Origin: Pelotomaculum sp. PtaB.Bin104
GTDB lineage: Bacteria > Bacillota > Desulfotomaculia > Desulfotomaculales > Pelotomaculaceae
Length of the DNA stretch: 64,000 nt
Reading direction: 5' to 3'
Assembly (NCBI GenBank): GCA_002067205.1
Contig: MVQL01000209.1
Location: 62,001-126,000, forward strand
Shown: piece after piece, positions 46,775 through 56,345 of the stretch
Numbering within the stretch: position 1 is the stretch's first letter
How the letters are laid out: every line of letters begins with the position of its first letter
The notes under the pieces: generated by a model
The model's database searches: none
Seen by the model: only the letters and a program-made list of their open reading frames with translations
What the model was told of the DNA's origin: nothing
Translations under genes and position numbers: made by a program

Positions 46775-47896
46775 TTAAGGAAAAAGCCTGTGCACCCGGT
46801 GGTTAACCATACAAACTACTTCGTAATTAATTGTGTTCAGTTTTTCAGCAATTTCATCAGCCGATATTTCCTCGCTGCCCTGGCTACCAATAAGAACAGC
46901 TTCATCCCCCATCTTAACACCGGGGATATGGCTAACATCCACCATAATTTGATCCATGCAAACTCTACCGATTACCGGAGCCCGGCAGCCATGCAATAAA
47001 ACCTCTCCCCTTGAAGAAAGCCGCCGGGAGTATCCATCGGCGTAGCCAACGGATATAGTTGCAATTACTGACGGTTCGGAGGTGGTGTAGGTGCAGCCGT
47101 AGCTGACATTAAAACCGGACGGAACCTCTTTTATATACGCAACTTTTGCCTTCAGACTCATCGCCGGTCGTAGCCTAACCTGGCCTTGTTCAAAATTTTC
47201 AGCAGGATAAAGCCCGTAGATGATAATCCCAGCCCGGACCAAGTCCAGGTGTGTTTCCGGAAACTTTAATAAAGCCGGACTGTTGGCTGCATGCTTTAAG
47301 GGCACCTCCAAGCCTTCCCGCTGCAGCGCCGCAGTAATATCCAGAAAGCGCTCCAACTGGGTCCTGGTATACTCCTGCTCAATGGTATCAGCAGCGGCAA
47401 AATGAGTAAAAATCCCTTCAATTTCAATATGGGGGATGCGGGCTAGTTTCAGGATTGCTTGGACCGTAGCGGGGCCGGATACCCAGCCGATTCGTCCCAT
47501 ACCCGTGTCGACCTTAACATGAACCCTGGCCCGGGCACCTTCACGACCGGCAGCCTTGGCCAGGGCTAAAGCCATATCATAGGTATATACGGTCTGTGAA
47601 AGCCGGTAACGCACCACTTCTTCTGACTGCTCTGGAGGGCTGTAGCCCAGAATTAGTACCGGCGCCTCTATTCCTGCCTCACGCAAGGCCACACCCTCTG
47701 CTACCCTGGCCACACCAAGCCAGTCAGTACCGTTAGCCAAAGCAACCCGGCTCACCTCAACCGCACCATGGCCGTAGCCGTTGGCTTTAACCACCGCCAG
47801 CACTTTTGCTAAAGGTGCGGTCACCCGGCGGATTTCCCGGACATTATGGGCAATTGCACCCAAATTTATTTCAGCCCAAACTGGATAGACAGGCAT
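46775..47896 (-). CDS. alr: Alanine racemase
   Basis: A 373-residue fold-type III PLP racemase that makes D-alanine for peptidoglycan. The PLP lysine is K37 in [15 protein letters not shown] and the catalytic tyrosine lies in [27 protein letters not shown] is also typical. ATG 47896 is preceded by GAGGGTG. It follows ald, nnr and acpS on the same strand, so it is probably the last gene of that transcription unit. Confidence 0.95.
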   Translation of the reverse strand: MPVYPVWAEINLGAIAHNVREIRRVTAPLAKVLAVVKANGYGHGAVEVSRVALANGTDWLGVARVAEGVALREAGIEAPVLILGYSPPEQSEEVVRYRLSQTVYTYDMALALAKAAGREGARARVHVKVDTGMGRIGWVSGPATVQAILKLARIPHIEIEGIFTHFAAADTIEQEYTRTQLERFLDITAALQREGLEVPLKHAANSPALLKFPETHLDLVRAGIIIYGLYPAENFEQGQVRLRPAMSLKAKVAYIKEVPSGFNVSYGCTYTTSEPSVIATISVGYADGYSRRLSSRGEVLLHGCRAPVIGRVCMDQIMVDVSHIPGVKMGDEAVLIGSQGSEEISADEIAEKLNTINYEVVCMVNHRVHRLFP

Positions 47897-47939
47897 CACC
47901 AATGTCACCCTCGCCCCGTGTAATCAATATCAATCATCT

Positions 47940-49061
47940 CTAGCCTAACAAACCGTCAAGAACTGCACATTTAAGGTTTAACGAATCTCCAACCGCCCTG
48001 CAAGTAACCTCACCTTGATAAGTATTGACTCCACGGGCTAAAGCCGGGTTGTTCTTGACTGCTTGATAAAAGCCGCATTGGGCTAACTGCAGTACATAGG
48101 GCATGGTAGCGTTGGTGAGAGCGTAGGTCGAAGTCTTTGGCACAGCACCAGGCATATTAGCCACTGCGTAGTGAATAACTCCGTATTTTTCGTAAACCGG
48201 ATCACTGTGCGTAGTAACTCTGTCGATGGTTTCAATTGAGCCTCCCTGGTCGATGGACACGTCTACAATGACAGACCCCGGCTTCATCTCTTTTACCATT
48301 TCCTCTGTAACAAGCTTGGGCGCTTTAGCCCCTGCTACCAGCACAGCGCCAATTAAAAGGTCGGCATACCGCACAGACTGCCAAATATTATATTGGTTTG
48401 AGGCTAAGGTGGTAATTCTGCCATCATACAAATCATCGAGATAGCGGAGGCGGTCGGCGTTCTGGTCGATCACGGTAATTTGCGCTCCCATCCCAGCCGC
48501 TATCTTGACCGCGCTAGTGCCCACGGTGCCTGCACCGATTATTACCACATCAGCCGCAGGCACACCAGGCACACCGCCAAGCAGGATGCCCTTACCCCTA
48601 CCAGGTTTTTCTAAAAAGCGCGCGCCCACCTGGACCGCCATTTTACCGGCAACCTCACTCATGGGGGTCAGCAGTGGCAGCGTACCGTTATTCAGCTGAA
48701 TTGTCTCATAAGCTATCCCAGTTACTTTGTTTTTGAGCAAAACGGCAGTCAATTCGGGCTCACGCGCCAAATGAAGGTAAGTAAAAAGGATCTGACCTTC
48801 CCGCAGCAGGTGGTACTCGCCGGGAACTGGTTCCTTAACTTTTAAAATCATTTCACTGCGTGCAAATAATTCGGCTGGCGTTTCGACAATTTCCGCACCA
48901 GCAGACACGTACAGCTCGTCAGCAATACTGCTGCCCAGCCCGGCCCCTCTTTCGACCAGCACCTGGTTGCCAGCGCCTTTTACCAACGCCTTCACTCCGG
49001 CCGGGGTAACAGCAACGCGGTCCTCATTTAATTTTATTTCCCTCGGGACTCCAATAATCAT
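47940..49061 (-). CDS. ald: Alanine dehydrogenase
   Basis: A 373-residue NAD-dependent enzyme that interconverts L-alanine and pyruvate plus ammonia. Characteristic parts are IGVPREIKLNEDRVAVTPAG at the start, ILFTYLHLA, the NAD site VVIIGAGTVGTSAVKIAAGMG and the end TYQGEVTCRAV. In spore formers alanine dehydrogenase is linked to sporulation and ammonium recycling. Start ATG 49061 follows AGAAGGA. Confidence 0.95.
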   Translation of the reverse strand: MIIGVPREIKLNEDRVAVTPAGVKALVKGAGNQVLVERGAGLGSSIADELYVSAGAEIVETPAELFARSEMILKVKEPVPGEYHLLREGQILFTYLHLAREPELTAVLLKNKVTGIAYETIQLNNGTLPLLTPMSEVAGKMAVQVGARFLEKPGRGKGILLGGVPGVPAADVVIIGAGTVGTSAVKIAAGMGAQITVIDQNADRLRYLDDLYDGRITTLASNQYNIWQSVRYADLLIGAVLVAGAKAPKLVTEEMVKEMKPGSVIVDVSIDQGGSIETIDRVTTHSDPVYEKYGVIHYAVANMPGAVPKTSTYALTNATMPYVLQLAQCGFYQAVKNNPALARGVNTYQGEVTCRAVGDSLNLKCAVLDGLLG

Positions 49062-49163
49062 CTAGATTCCTTCTTTTATTAATTTACCTGGATTTTCACT
49101 TTAGCATATTATATTCCAGCAGCCAAGGATTTTTTAAAGTAGCATTAACAAAATTGACAATAT

Positions 49164-50723
49164 TTATTGATTAATTTCCATTATATTCATTGCTGCCGCC
49201 GGGAGATTGGCAATGATATCTCCGGCTGTCATCCCCATCATGCCTTTCTCCCGGGCGCTTAAGTCGCCGGCCAGGCCATGAATATAGGCGCCGGCAGAGG
49301 CTGCCCGGGCCGGATCCAATCCCTGAGCAATTAGTGACGCGATTACCCCGGTCAGCACATCACCACAGCCACCGGAGGCCATACCGGGATTGCCGGTAGG
49401 GTTGATGTAAATTGCACCGTTCGGGGCCGCCACAACCGTTCTGGCACCTTTAAGCAAAGCTACCACACTCCAGTTCACTGCCGCTTTTCCGGCTACCGCG
49501 ATACGGTCCTCTTGGATTTCCTTGGTGGTTATATTCATTAAGCGGGCCATCTCACCCGGGTGAGGGGTAATCACTACCGGAGCCTGTACTTTTCTCATTA
49601 TTTCCACTTCACCAGCCAAGGCATTTAAACCGTCGGCATCCAAGACGCAAGGAACCCGCACCGATGGTAAAAGTTCGCGCACCATAGCTACCACCTCAGG
49701 CTCCGTGGATATACCCGGGCCGAGAGCCAGCACACTAGCTCCTTCCAATAAATTAAGGATGCTTTCACGCGCACTCAGGCTCAGGCTGCCCTTCTCGTTA
49801 TCCGGCAACGGAACAGTCATAACCTCACTAAGCTTAACCTCCATGATATTGTGGAGAGACTCCGGTACTGCTACTGTAATCAACCCTGCCCCGGCCCGAA
49901 GCGCGGCCTCTCCGGCCAAGTAGGCCGCCCCGGTCATCCCACGTGATCCTGCTACTACCAGTACCCGCCCGAATGTCCCTTTGTGAGCCGCCGACGGGCG
50001 CAGCGGCAGCCACTCCCGAACCAATTCAGCTGTAATTAAATAGCGCTGTGGTGCTTCTTTTTCAATAAGCCCCGGCGGAATCGAAATATCCGCCACATGC
50101 AGCTCTCCTGCATAATTCGCACCCGGCTCAAGGATTAAGCCTAATTTAGGGAGGGCAAAGGTAACCGTGTGGGCTGCTCGAATGCACGATCCGAATACCT
50201 TGCCTGTATCAGCCTCTAAGCCTGATGGAATATCTACGGCCACAATGGGCTTGACACTGCCGTTGAGCACTTCCACAATCCGCCCGACCTTTTCACCCAT
50301 TTTTCCATGAAAACCAGTGCCGTAGATAGCATCGACAATTAGATCTGTGTTCATTAACACCAGGCGGACAATATTGATGCCGTCGCCGTGATGCAGCGAA
50401 TAGATTTTTTGGTTCATCTTGCGCCAGATTTCCAAGTTTACCGCAGCGTCACCGGTAATTTCCTCTTCATCCGCCAACGCCAGTACCTTAACCTCCGCAC
50501 CCATATTAAACAGGTGGCGGGCGATTACAAAGCCGTCTCCACCGTTGTTTCCTTTACCGACAAACACTGTTATTACTTTGCCCCGAACGTTGCCAAGCAC
50601 CTGTCTGATTACCTCAACTACTTGGCGTCCAGCGTTTTCCATTAGGATCAGGCCAGGCACCCCATACTCCTCAATAGCCGCTTGGTCCAGTTTTTTCATT
50701 TCACCAGCAGTAACTACCCGCAA
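49164..50723 (-). CDS. nnr: Bifunctional NAD(P)H-hydrate epimerase / ADP-dependent dehydratase
   Basis: A 519-residue fusion that repairs damaged NAD(P)HX. The N-terminal YjeF epimerase domain (1-215) shows VFVGKGNNGGDGFVIARHL; the C-terminal ribokinase-like dehydratase (about 230-515) shows AHKGTFGRVLVVAGSRGMTGA, VITPHPGEMARL and NPGMASGGCGDVLTG with its catalytic Asp. The start is TTG 50723 behind GGAGG, 4 bases after the acpS stop. Confidence 0.95.
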   Translation of the reverse strand: MRVVTAGEMKKLDQAAIEEYGVPGLILMENAGRQVVEVIRQVLGNVRGKVITVFVGKGNNGGDGFVIARHLFNMGAEVKVLALADEEEITGDAAVNLEIWRKMNQKIYSLHHGDGINIVRLVLMNTDLIVDAIYGTGFHGKMGEKVGRIVEVLNGSVKPIVAVDIPSGLEADTGKVFGSCIRAAHTVTFALPKLGLILEPGANYAGELHVADISIPPGLIEKEAPQRYLITAELVREWLPLRPSAAHKGTFGRVLVVAGSRGMTGAAYLAGEAALRAGAGLITVAVPESLHNIMEVKLSEVMTVPLPDNEKGSLSLSARESILNLLEGASVLALGPGISTEPEVVAMVRELLPSVRVPCVLDADGLNALAGEVEIMRKVQAPVVITPHPGEMARLMNITTKEIQEDRIAVAGKAAVNWSVVALLKGARTVVAAPNGAIYINPTGNPGMASGGCGDVLTGVIASLIAQGLDPARAASAGAYIHGLAGDLSAREKGMMGMTAGDIIANLPAAAMNIMEINQ

Positions 50724-50727
50724 AATT

Positions 50728-51114
50728 TCACGCCTCCTCTCTTACAGCAACAGCAAAGGCCAGCGCCCTGCTCCGATCATGGGACAGGCTTAGCAGTATT
50801 TTAGCAATTCCTTTTTCAGCCGCCAAAGCGGCGGTGGCGCCATGCAACATCACCATAGGGCCATCCCCGCCCACTCTGCTAATCTCAACATCAGTCCAGC
50901 GCGCTCCGGCAAGACCGGTGCCCATTGCTTTTAAAACAGCTTCTTTAGCTGCAAATCTCGCCGCATAGCAGGCAAAGCGGTCCTGCCTGGCCTCGCAAAA
51001 ACTGCGCTCGGTTGCTGTGAATACCTTCATTAAAAACCGTTCACCATTGCGTTCCGCCGCTTTTTTTATCCTTGCGATTTCAATTATATCTGTACCTATT
51101 CCGGCCAAATCCAT
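50728..51114 (-). CDS. acpS: Holo-[acyl-carrier-protein] synthase
   Basis: A 128-residue AcpS that moves 4'-phosphopantetheine from CoA to acyl carrier protein. The magnesium motif GIGTDIIEIARI and the WxxKEA-like block ARFAAKEAVLKAMGTGL are present. ATG 51114 or a TTG two codons upstream (51120), which lies 6 bases after AAAGG, is the start; the longer frame to 51177 is not supported. It is closely coupled to nnr (4-base gap). Confidence 0.93.
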   Translation of the reverse strand: MDLAGIGTDIIEIARIKKAAERNGERFLMKVFTATERSFCEARQDRFACYAARFAAKEAVLKAMGTGLAGARWTDVEISRVGGDGPMVMLHGATAALAAEKGIAKILLSLSHDRSRALAFAVAVREEA

Positions 51115-51444
51115 GGTCAACAAGAACCTTTGATCATTTTCCGGCAAAATCTCACTCCTGCAACATTTCGTTTTCATATTTTAATTCCCGACAGTTTAAA
51201 AAAACAGCGTGGTTATTGCTCAAGAAAATAGTGATAATTAACTGTCCAATTTGGACATATAAATAATTCTTGATTACATCATAGCACTTTTTTAATTATG
51301 TCCTTTAGTTCAGTCAGACTTAAAATATTGATTAACTCCATTTTTTGATGAGCACTAGCAACTTGCATCTCGTGACCTATTACTATACTAGTTTCCAATA
51401 AAATGTTAAGGAGCATATCTATTATTATTTTAATCGATCTCTAG
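51115..51444. other. Intergenic region
   Basis: AT-rich spacer between the acpS group and the LytTR regulator. It should contain the acpS promoter. No RNA element or gene is visible. Confidence 0.5.
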
Positions 51445-52251
51445 CTAAAAACCTAAAATTTTCCTCAGTTTTTTTGCCTGAGCCCGGCTGACCGGAACTT
51501 CGCTTCCTTCCTTGTCTTCAACGATCAGATTGTAAGTTCCATTAAAAAAAGGCACAATCTCCTTAACTTTATGCAGGTTCACCAAATAACAGCGGTGGGT
51601 TCGGAAAAAGACCTGCTGGTCAAGCCTGGCTTCCAGTTCCTTCAATGTAAAGCGGGTGAAAAGTTTATCTTTATCTGTTTTAATGTAAACATAATCCTGT
51701 TCAGTAAAAGCGTAAAATATATCCGATTCAGTTACCAAAACAATTTTACCCTGTTTACCAGCCGGGATGCGGTCTATTTTGATGTTGTCAGGGCTCCGCC
51801 GCTGTGACAACTTTGGCATGTTCTCACGGACTTGCCGGACCGGGCAGTCCGATGTTGCCGCCACTTCGGCTAATACAGCCGCATCCTGCACCAGCTTTGC
51901 CACCTTATCTACCGCCCTTTTTAAGCGCACCGACTCAACCGGTTTTAACAAATAGTCTACAGCGTTCACTTCGAAAGCATAAACAGCATACTCCTGGTGA
52001 TCGGAAACAACTATAATATGTGGTTGTATTTGCAGGTCCTGAAGCTTTATGTACAGTTCTTCGCCGCTCATTCCGGGCATGGCCAGGTCCACGAAAACAA
52101 CCTGGTAGTCTAATGCCTTGATCAGCTCTAGAGCCTCATGGGCGTTTGTGGCTTCACCGATTACTTCAATATTGATGAGATTGCTCAGAGCTAATCGCAA
52201 TTCCTGCCTGGCTGGATAATCGTTATCGACGATCAACGCCTTGAGCTTCAC
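51445..52251 (-). CDS. LytTR-family response regulator
   Basis: A 268-residue two-component regulator. The receiver domain (1-120) has acidic residues DNDYPARQE, phosphoacceptor D55 in VVFVDLAMPG and the lysine in DYLLKPVES. The LytTR DNA-binding domain (about 165-265) contains FTRFTLKELEARL, FFRTHRCYLVNL and PVSRAQAKKLRKIL. No sensor kinase is adjacent; a LytS-like kinase tail remnant occurs far away at 14.4 kb. Start ATG 52251 has weak GGGGGG. Confidence 0.92.
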   Translation of the reverse strand: MKLKALIVDNDYPARQELRLALSNLINIEVIGEATNAHEALELIKALDYQVVFVDLAMPGMSGEELYIKLQDLQIQPHIIVVSDHQEYAVYAFEVNAVDYLLKPVESVRLKRAVDKVAKLVQDAAVLAEVAATSDCPVRQVRENMPKLSQRRSPDNIKIDRIPAGKQGKIVLVTESDIFYAFTEQDYVYIKTDKDKLFTRFTLKELEARLDQQVFFRTHRCYLVNLHKVKEIVPFFNGTYNLIVEDKEGSEVPVSRAQAKKLRKILGF

Positions 52252-52894
52252 CGGTGAACCCCCCTTCTAAATAACGGCCTGCCTAAGCTTTTAATCACAA
52301 AAGTTTATATAACACAACAATCAACTGATTGAAGCCGGTCGATTCAAGATCCGTGCTTTGGGTGGCTGTAAGGTCTTATTGCGGTAAAAATGATCCGTCT
52401 GCGGTGGGTTAAAGTCATTCCCAGAAATTAATTCAAAATTTCGGTGTTTTTGCCTAAACATTTATATATTCTACATCATGCTGTCAATTCCTTTACAATA
52501 TCAAAACTAATCCCGCGTTAGCGGGATTAGTTGGTACATTTTTGATTAATATTCATATTTTGACTAGTTATTAAACTATTCTCTGCCGTAAATAATATCC
52601 AAATACCTAAGTTTTTGATTAGTTGAATATTATCAATTATGTTGAAAACAATGCTGACAAGCTTAATAAGGATGAAAGAGTTTCATGAAATGTACAACCA
52701 ATATAAAACACTGCTGTATTACATGATCCTTTTTCCAAAGAATACTTTGCCCCTAAATAGTATCGTTAAAATAGATGTTTTCTGACACTACTTGTTTCTT
52801 AAATAGACGAAAACTGGAACTTTCACCACCAACTCCAGCAGTTTATCCTGCCGGGTATTATCATTCACATACCAGGAGAGCAACTACCTTGTCT
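52252..52894. other. Intergenic region with a terminator hairpin
   Basis: No supported gene in 640 bases. A perfect hairpin is at 52506-52531. A plus-strand frame of 48 codons (52639-52785) has no ribosome site. The remainder is AT-rich. Confidence 0.45.
52506..52531. terminator. Rho-independent terminator
   Basis: ACTAATCCCGC with its perfect complement and a GTTA loop; on the minus strand TTTTGATATTG follows. It may close minus-strand transcription coming from coaBC. Confidence 0.6.
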
Positions 52895-54088
52895 TCACTT
52901 GAGCAAAACCAGCACTTCATCTAAAATGCGGTGCGCCAAGGCCAGCTTATCCATTTTGGGTAAGGAAACAATCCGTCCATCAGGAAAAATAAGCTTGGCA
53001 ATATTCGTGTCAGTGCCGAAACCGGCGCCGGGCAACGTGACATCATTGGCCACTAGCATCTCCAGGTTCTTTGCCGCTACCTTCTTCTGGGCATTTCTCT
53101 CCAAATCCTCGGTTTCGGCAGCGAAGCCAATCAGCAACTGTTGCTTCTTGATTCTCCCCAGTTCTGCCAAAATATCGGGGTTTTTTTCCAGTTCGATAGT
53201 CATGGTTTCCCCGTGTTTTTTTATTTTTTGTGCTGCCGTATTCCTGGGCCGGTAGTCAGCCACGGCCGCAGACATAATCACCACATCGACTGCTGAAAAG
53301 TTATCCAATACTGCTGCATGCATCTCAGCTGCCGTTTGCACCGGAACCACCTCCACACCAGCAGGTGGTCTTAGCTCTACCGGCCCGCTGATCAAAACTA
53401 CACGGGCTCCCCGCCTGGCTGCAGCATCAGCAACAGCATAGCCCATTTTACCTGAACTTCTATTGGTCAGGTAGCGCACAGGATCCACCGGTTCTACGGT
53501 GGGTCCGGCGGTAACCATCACCGATCGCCCCTGCAGATCACCTTCGTTAGCAAAAATCGCTTCAATTTTATCCATAATCAGCTCAAGCTCGGCCAACCGG
53601 CCTCGTCCTTCGGTGCCACAGGCCAGCCGCCCCAGACCAGGCTCAACAAAATGATAGCCCTGGTCACCCAAAATAGCCAGATTGCGCTGGACAATACGGT
53701 TGTTATACATATTTACATTCATGGCAGGGCATATGATCACCGGACAACTTGCTGCCATCACCACGGTGGATATTAAGTCGTCAGCTATGCCGCCAGCTAT
53801 TTTCCCAATAATATTTGCCGTAGCAGGAGCCAAGATTATCAGATCAGAGCCTGAGGCCAGGTCTATATGCTGTACGGAACCGCCCGCCGGCCGCTCAAAC
53901 AAGTCGGTGTATACCTGCCGGCCGGAAAGGGTCTGAAATGTAAGCGGCGTCACAAATTCCCGGGCAGACTTCGTCATCATCACCCGTACCGCTGCCCCGG
54001 TTGCAGTCAGGCTGCTCACCAGTTGGGCCACCTTAAATACAGCAATCCCGCCGGTTACCCCAACCGTTATGTTTTTTCCAGCCAGCAT
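52895..54088 (-). CDS. coaBC: Phosphopantothenoylcysteine decarboxylase/synthetase
   Basis: A 397-residue bifunctional CoA-pathway enzyme. The flavin-dependent CoaC decarboxylase (1-185) contains ITVGVTGGIAVFK, the substrate motif PAMNVNMY and the ACGTEGRGRLAE flap; CoaB (190-397) has VTAGPTVEPVDPVRYLTNRSSGKMG and the VAAKNLEMLVANDV site. ATG 54088 has AAGGAGGAAGG. It lies downstream of rpoZ and gmk, as in many Firmicutes. Confidence 0.95.
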   Translation of the reverse strand: MLAGKNITVGVTGGIAVFKVAQLVSSLTATGAAVRVMMTKSAREFVTPLTFQTLSGRQVYTDLFERPAGGSVQHIDLASGSDLIILAPATANIIGKIAGGIADDLISTVVMAASCPVIICPAMNVNMYNNRIVQRNLAILGDQGYHFVEPGLGRLACGTEGRGRLAELELIMDKIEAIFANEGDLQGRSVMVTAGPTVEPVDPVRYLTNRSSGKMGYAVADAAARRGARVVLISGPVELRPPAGVEVVPVQTAAEMHAAVLDNFSAVDVVIMSAAVADYRPRNTAAQKIKKHGETMTIELEKNPDILAELGRIKKQQLLIGFAAETEDLERNAQKKVAAKNLEMLVANDVTLPGAGFGTDTNIAKLIFPDGRIVSLPKMDKLALAHRILDEVLVLLK

Positions 54089-54104
54089 GTCCTTCCTCCT
54101 TGAA

Positions 54105-54311
54105 CTACTTGATGCTAGCACTGTTCCGCTTCCAAGTAACCTTGTTTGCTGCTATTTCTTTTAAAGAAGTAGTTACCGGTTTATCACTGGCACCGTTGCC
54201 ATCAGCGCTCCCTCTCTCGGTGAGAATTCTGGCCCGCTTTGCTGCCACCACCACCAGAGTATAACGGCTGTCTACTTTTTCCATCAGCTCATCGAGAGTT
54301 GTTCGACTCAT
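54105..54311 (-). CDS. rpoZ: RNA polymerase omega subunit
   Basis: A 68-residue omega subunit: LDELMEKVDSRYTLVVVAAKRARIL is the core family signature, followed by a shorter variable tail ending with KEIAANKVTWKR. It helps fold and hold beta-prime. GAGGGGAAG precedes ATG 54311. It lies between gmk and coaBC, its standard position. Confidence 0.93.
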   Translation of the reverse strand: MSRTTLDELMEKVDSRYTLVVVAAKRARILTERGSADGNGASDKPVTTSLKEIAANKVTWKRNSASIK

Positions 54312-54330
54312 AACTTCCCCTCACTTAATC

Positions 54331-54951
54331 CTACTGTCCAAATTGGGCAAAAAAAGCTTTAAAATGCCACGGGCGTGACTTTTCAGCGGTGATAATAGCA
54401 CGGACTTTTTCCACGGCCTTCGCTAAATTATCGTTGATTACCACATAGTCGTAACGGCCGGCAAGCTTTAACTCATCAGCCGTATAGCTTAAGCGCTTTT
54501 CAATTTCCGCCAGGGAATCAGTGCCCCTTACGATCAGGCGCTCTTTCAGCTCAGACATAGATGGTGGAGACACAAAAATCAGCACCGCCTCAGGAAATTT
54601 TTCTTTTACCTGAAGGGCGCCCTGGATGTCTATTTCGAGAATAACATCGCTGCCCTGCTCCAGCGTCTCCAGCACAAATTGCCTGGAGGTACCGTAATAA
54701 TTACCATAAACTTCTGCCCATTCTAGAAACTGCCCTTCACGGATCATTTGACTAAAAATTTCTTTTGTTAAAAAAAAATAATGCTCTCCTTCTACCTCTC
54801 CAATTCTAGGTGACCTGGTCGTTGTAGAAATGGACAGGCGTAAAGCGGGATCTCCGTCGAGAAGAGCTTTACATATTGTTCCTTTTCCAGTTCCTGAAGG
54901 CCCGGAAACAACAAACAATATGCCTTTATGCAACGCAGCTGACTGGTCCAT
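54331..54951 (-). CDS. gmk: Guanylate kinase
   Basis: A 206-residue kinase converting GMP to GDP. P-loop SGPSGTGKGT near residue 17; GMP-binding STTTRSPRIGEVEGEHYFF; EWAEVYGNYYGTS and DVILEIDIQGALQVK follow. Length is normal. It begins one base after the remA stop. Confidence 0.96.
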   Translation of the reverse strand: MDQSAALHKGILFVVSGPSGTGKGTICKALLDGDPALRLSISTTTRSPRIGEVEGEHYFFLTKEIFSQMIREGQFLEWAEVYGNYYGTSRQFVLETLEQGSDVILEIDIQGALQVKEKFPEAVLIFVSPPSMSELKERLIVRGTDSLAEIEKRLSYTADELKLAGRYDYVVINDNLAKAVEKVRAIITAEKSRPWHFKAFFAQFGQ

Positions 54952-54952
54952 C

Positions 54953-55228
54953 TTAATCAGCTACATCCTCAGCTTGAGCCGGGGATTCCTTTGATACCAG
55001 GCGATGGGCTACAGTTTCCGGCTGCACGGCGGAAAGTATCACATGATCACTGTCAGCGATAATCACCGCTCTGGTACGGCGCCCGTAAGTAGCGTCTATC
55101 AACATACCGCGGTCCCGGGCCTCAGTTATAATCCGTTTAATTGGTGCAGATTCCGGACTGACAATAGAGATTATCCGGTTAGCCGAAACAATATTCCCGA
55201 AGCCAATATTGATTAACTTGATTTCCAA
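54953..55228 (-). CDS. remA: RemA/DUF370 family regulator
   Basis: A 91-residue protein of the RemA (DUF370) family: [27 protein letters not shown] and [19 protein letters not shown]. In Bacillus RemA is a DNA-binding activator of biofilm matrix and osmoprotection genes. The start is TTG 55228 behind AAGGGGG. It sits between yicC and gmk, the conserved order. Confidence 0.93.
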   Translation of the reverse strand: MEIKLINIGFGNIVSANRIISIVSPESAPIKRIITEARDRGMLIDATYGRRTRAVIIADSDHVILSAVQPETVAHRLVSKESPAQAEDVAD

Positions 55229-55277
55229 TTCGCTTCCCCCTTATTATGTCTCCCGCAGGGTACCATGCAACAGCAGG

Positions 55278-56156
55278 CTATTCTATATTTTGAACCTGTT
55301 CTCTAATTTTCTCCAACTCACTTTTCACTTCCACAGACAGCCGGCTGAGCTCCAGGTCGTTTGCCTTGGAGGCGATAGTATTGACCTCCCGGTTCATTTC
55401 TTGAATTAAAAAATCCAGCTTTCTCCCGACTGGCGTACCAATTCCGAAGCAAGCATAAGCCTGACTTAAGTGACTGTCCAAGCGAACAGTCTCTTCGGTT
55501 ATATTGGAGCGTTCAGCAAAAAGCGCTGCCTCTGCGGCAAAACGTGCGATGTCCAGAGTGCCGTCTTGAATAAACTCATTCAAACGAGCTTCCAGCCTAG
55601 CCCGATAGTCCTCAACCACAATAGGTGCCCGCTCCCTGATTTTACAATTGATTTGGGATACCTGACCCACCCTTTGCCATAGGTCACTGGCCAAACGCTC
55701 TCCTTCAGCATCCCGCATCTGAATTAAATGCTTTATGGCAGCTTCTACCGCTTCCTGCACGGTAGGCCACCATTCTTCTAAGTTCTCAGCAGTTTCTTCC
55801 AGCGAAAGTACTCCCGGCAGGGCGACCAGGTGCTTTAGTTTAATCTTGCCTTCAACGCCAATGTCTTCCTGCAGTTCTTTCATTGCCTTATAATACGCCG
55901 CAGCCAGTGCTTTGTCAACTTTTACGGCTGTAGATTTTTCGCCATAATTCTCCACGCCTAAAAAGCCGTCTACCCGCCCGCGGGCCACCTGAGACTGAAT
56001 CAATCGCTTGATTTGATCCTCCATGGGCATTAGTGAGCGGGGCATGCGTAACACCACTTCGCAAAAGCGATGGTTTACCGCCTTTAGCTCAACAGTAAAT
56101 TTCTTACCGCGCGCACTAGACTCCCCCCGGCCGTAGCCGGTCATGCTTCTTAACAA
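55278..56156 (-). CDS. yicC: YicC/YloC family endoribonuclease
   Basis: A 292-residue protein with the family start LRSMTGYGRGE, central VEVKAVNHRFCEV-like segment (VELKAVNHRFCEVVLRMPR), and the end KLDFLIQEMNREVNTIASKA. YicC-type proteins are hexameric endoribonucleases. TTG 56156 matches the family N-terminus. It heads the yicC-remA-gmk-rpoZ-coaBC unit. Confidence 0.92.
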   Translation of the reverse strand: MLRSMTGYGRGESSARGKKFTVELKAVNHRFCEVVLRMPRSLMPMEDQIKRLIQSQVARGRVDGFLGVENYGEKSTAVKVDKALAAAYYKAMKELQEDIGVEGKIKLKHLVALPGVLSLEETAENLEEWWPTVQEAVEAAIKHLIQMRDAEGERLASDLWQRVGQVSQINCKIRERAPIVVEDYRARLEARLNEFIQDGTLDIARFAAEAALFAERSNITEETVRLDSHLSQAYACFGIGTPVGRKLDFLIQEMNREVNTIASKANDLELSRLSVEVKSELEKIREQVQNIE

Positions 56157-56284
56157 TTCTCCACCACCCGGTCTTTAATTGTTTAAGTTTATAATATATT
56201 ATTAGCCAATGTAATTAAATTATTTTAGCAATAGGGATTGAGGGTTTTATTCGCTCTTGTCCGAGGAAAATCCTTCATTTTTTA

Positions 56285-56331
56285 AAAAGAAAAGTGCAGT
56301 TAATGCAGCTCTTGCCGCATCAACTGCACTT
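56285..56331 (-). terminator. aspC terminator
   Basis: AAGTGCAGTT and AACTGCACTT arms with an inner ATGC/GCAT pair; read on the minus strand TTCTTTTT follows. It lies 15 bases past the aspC stop. Confidence 0.85.
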
Positions 56332-56345
56332 GAAAAAGCAAACTA

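Noticed and set aside
52639-52785. 48-codon plus-strand open frame
   Set aside because: No ribosome site, AT-rich composition and no known family.
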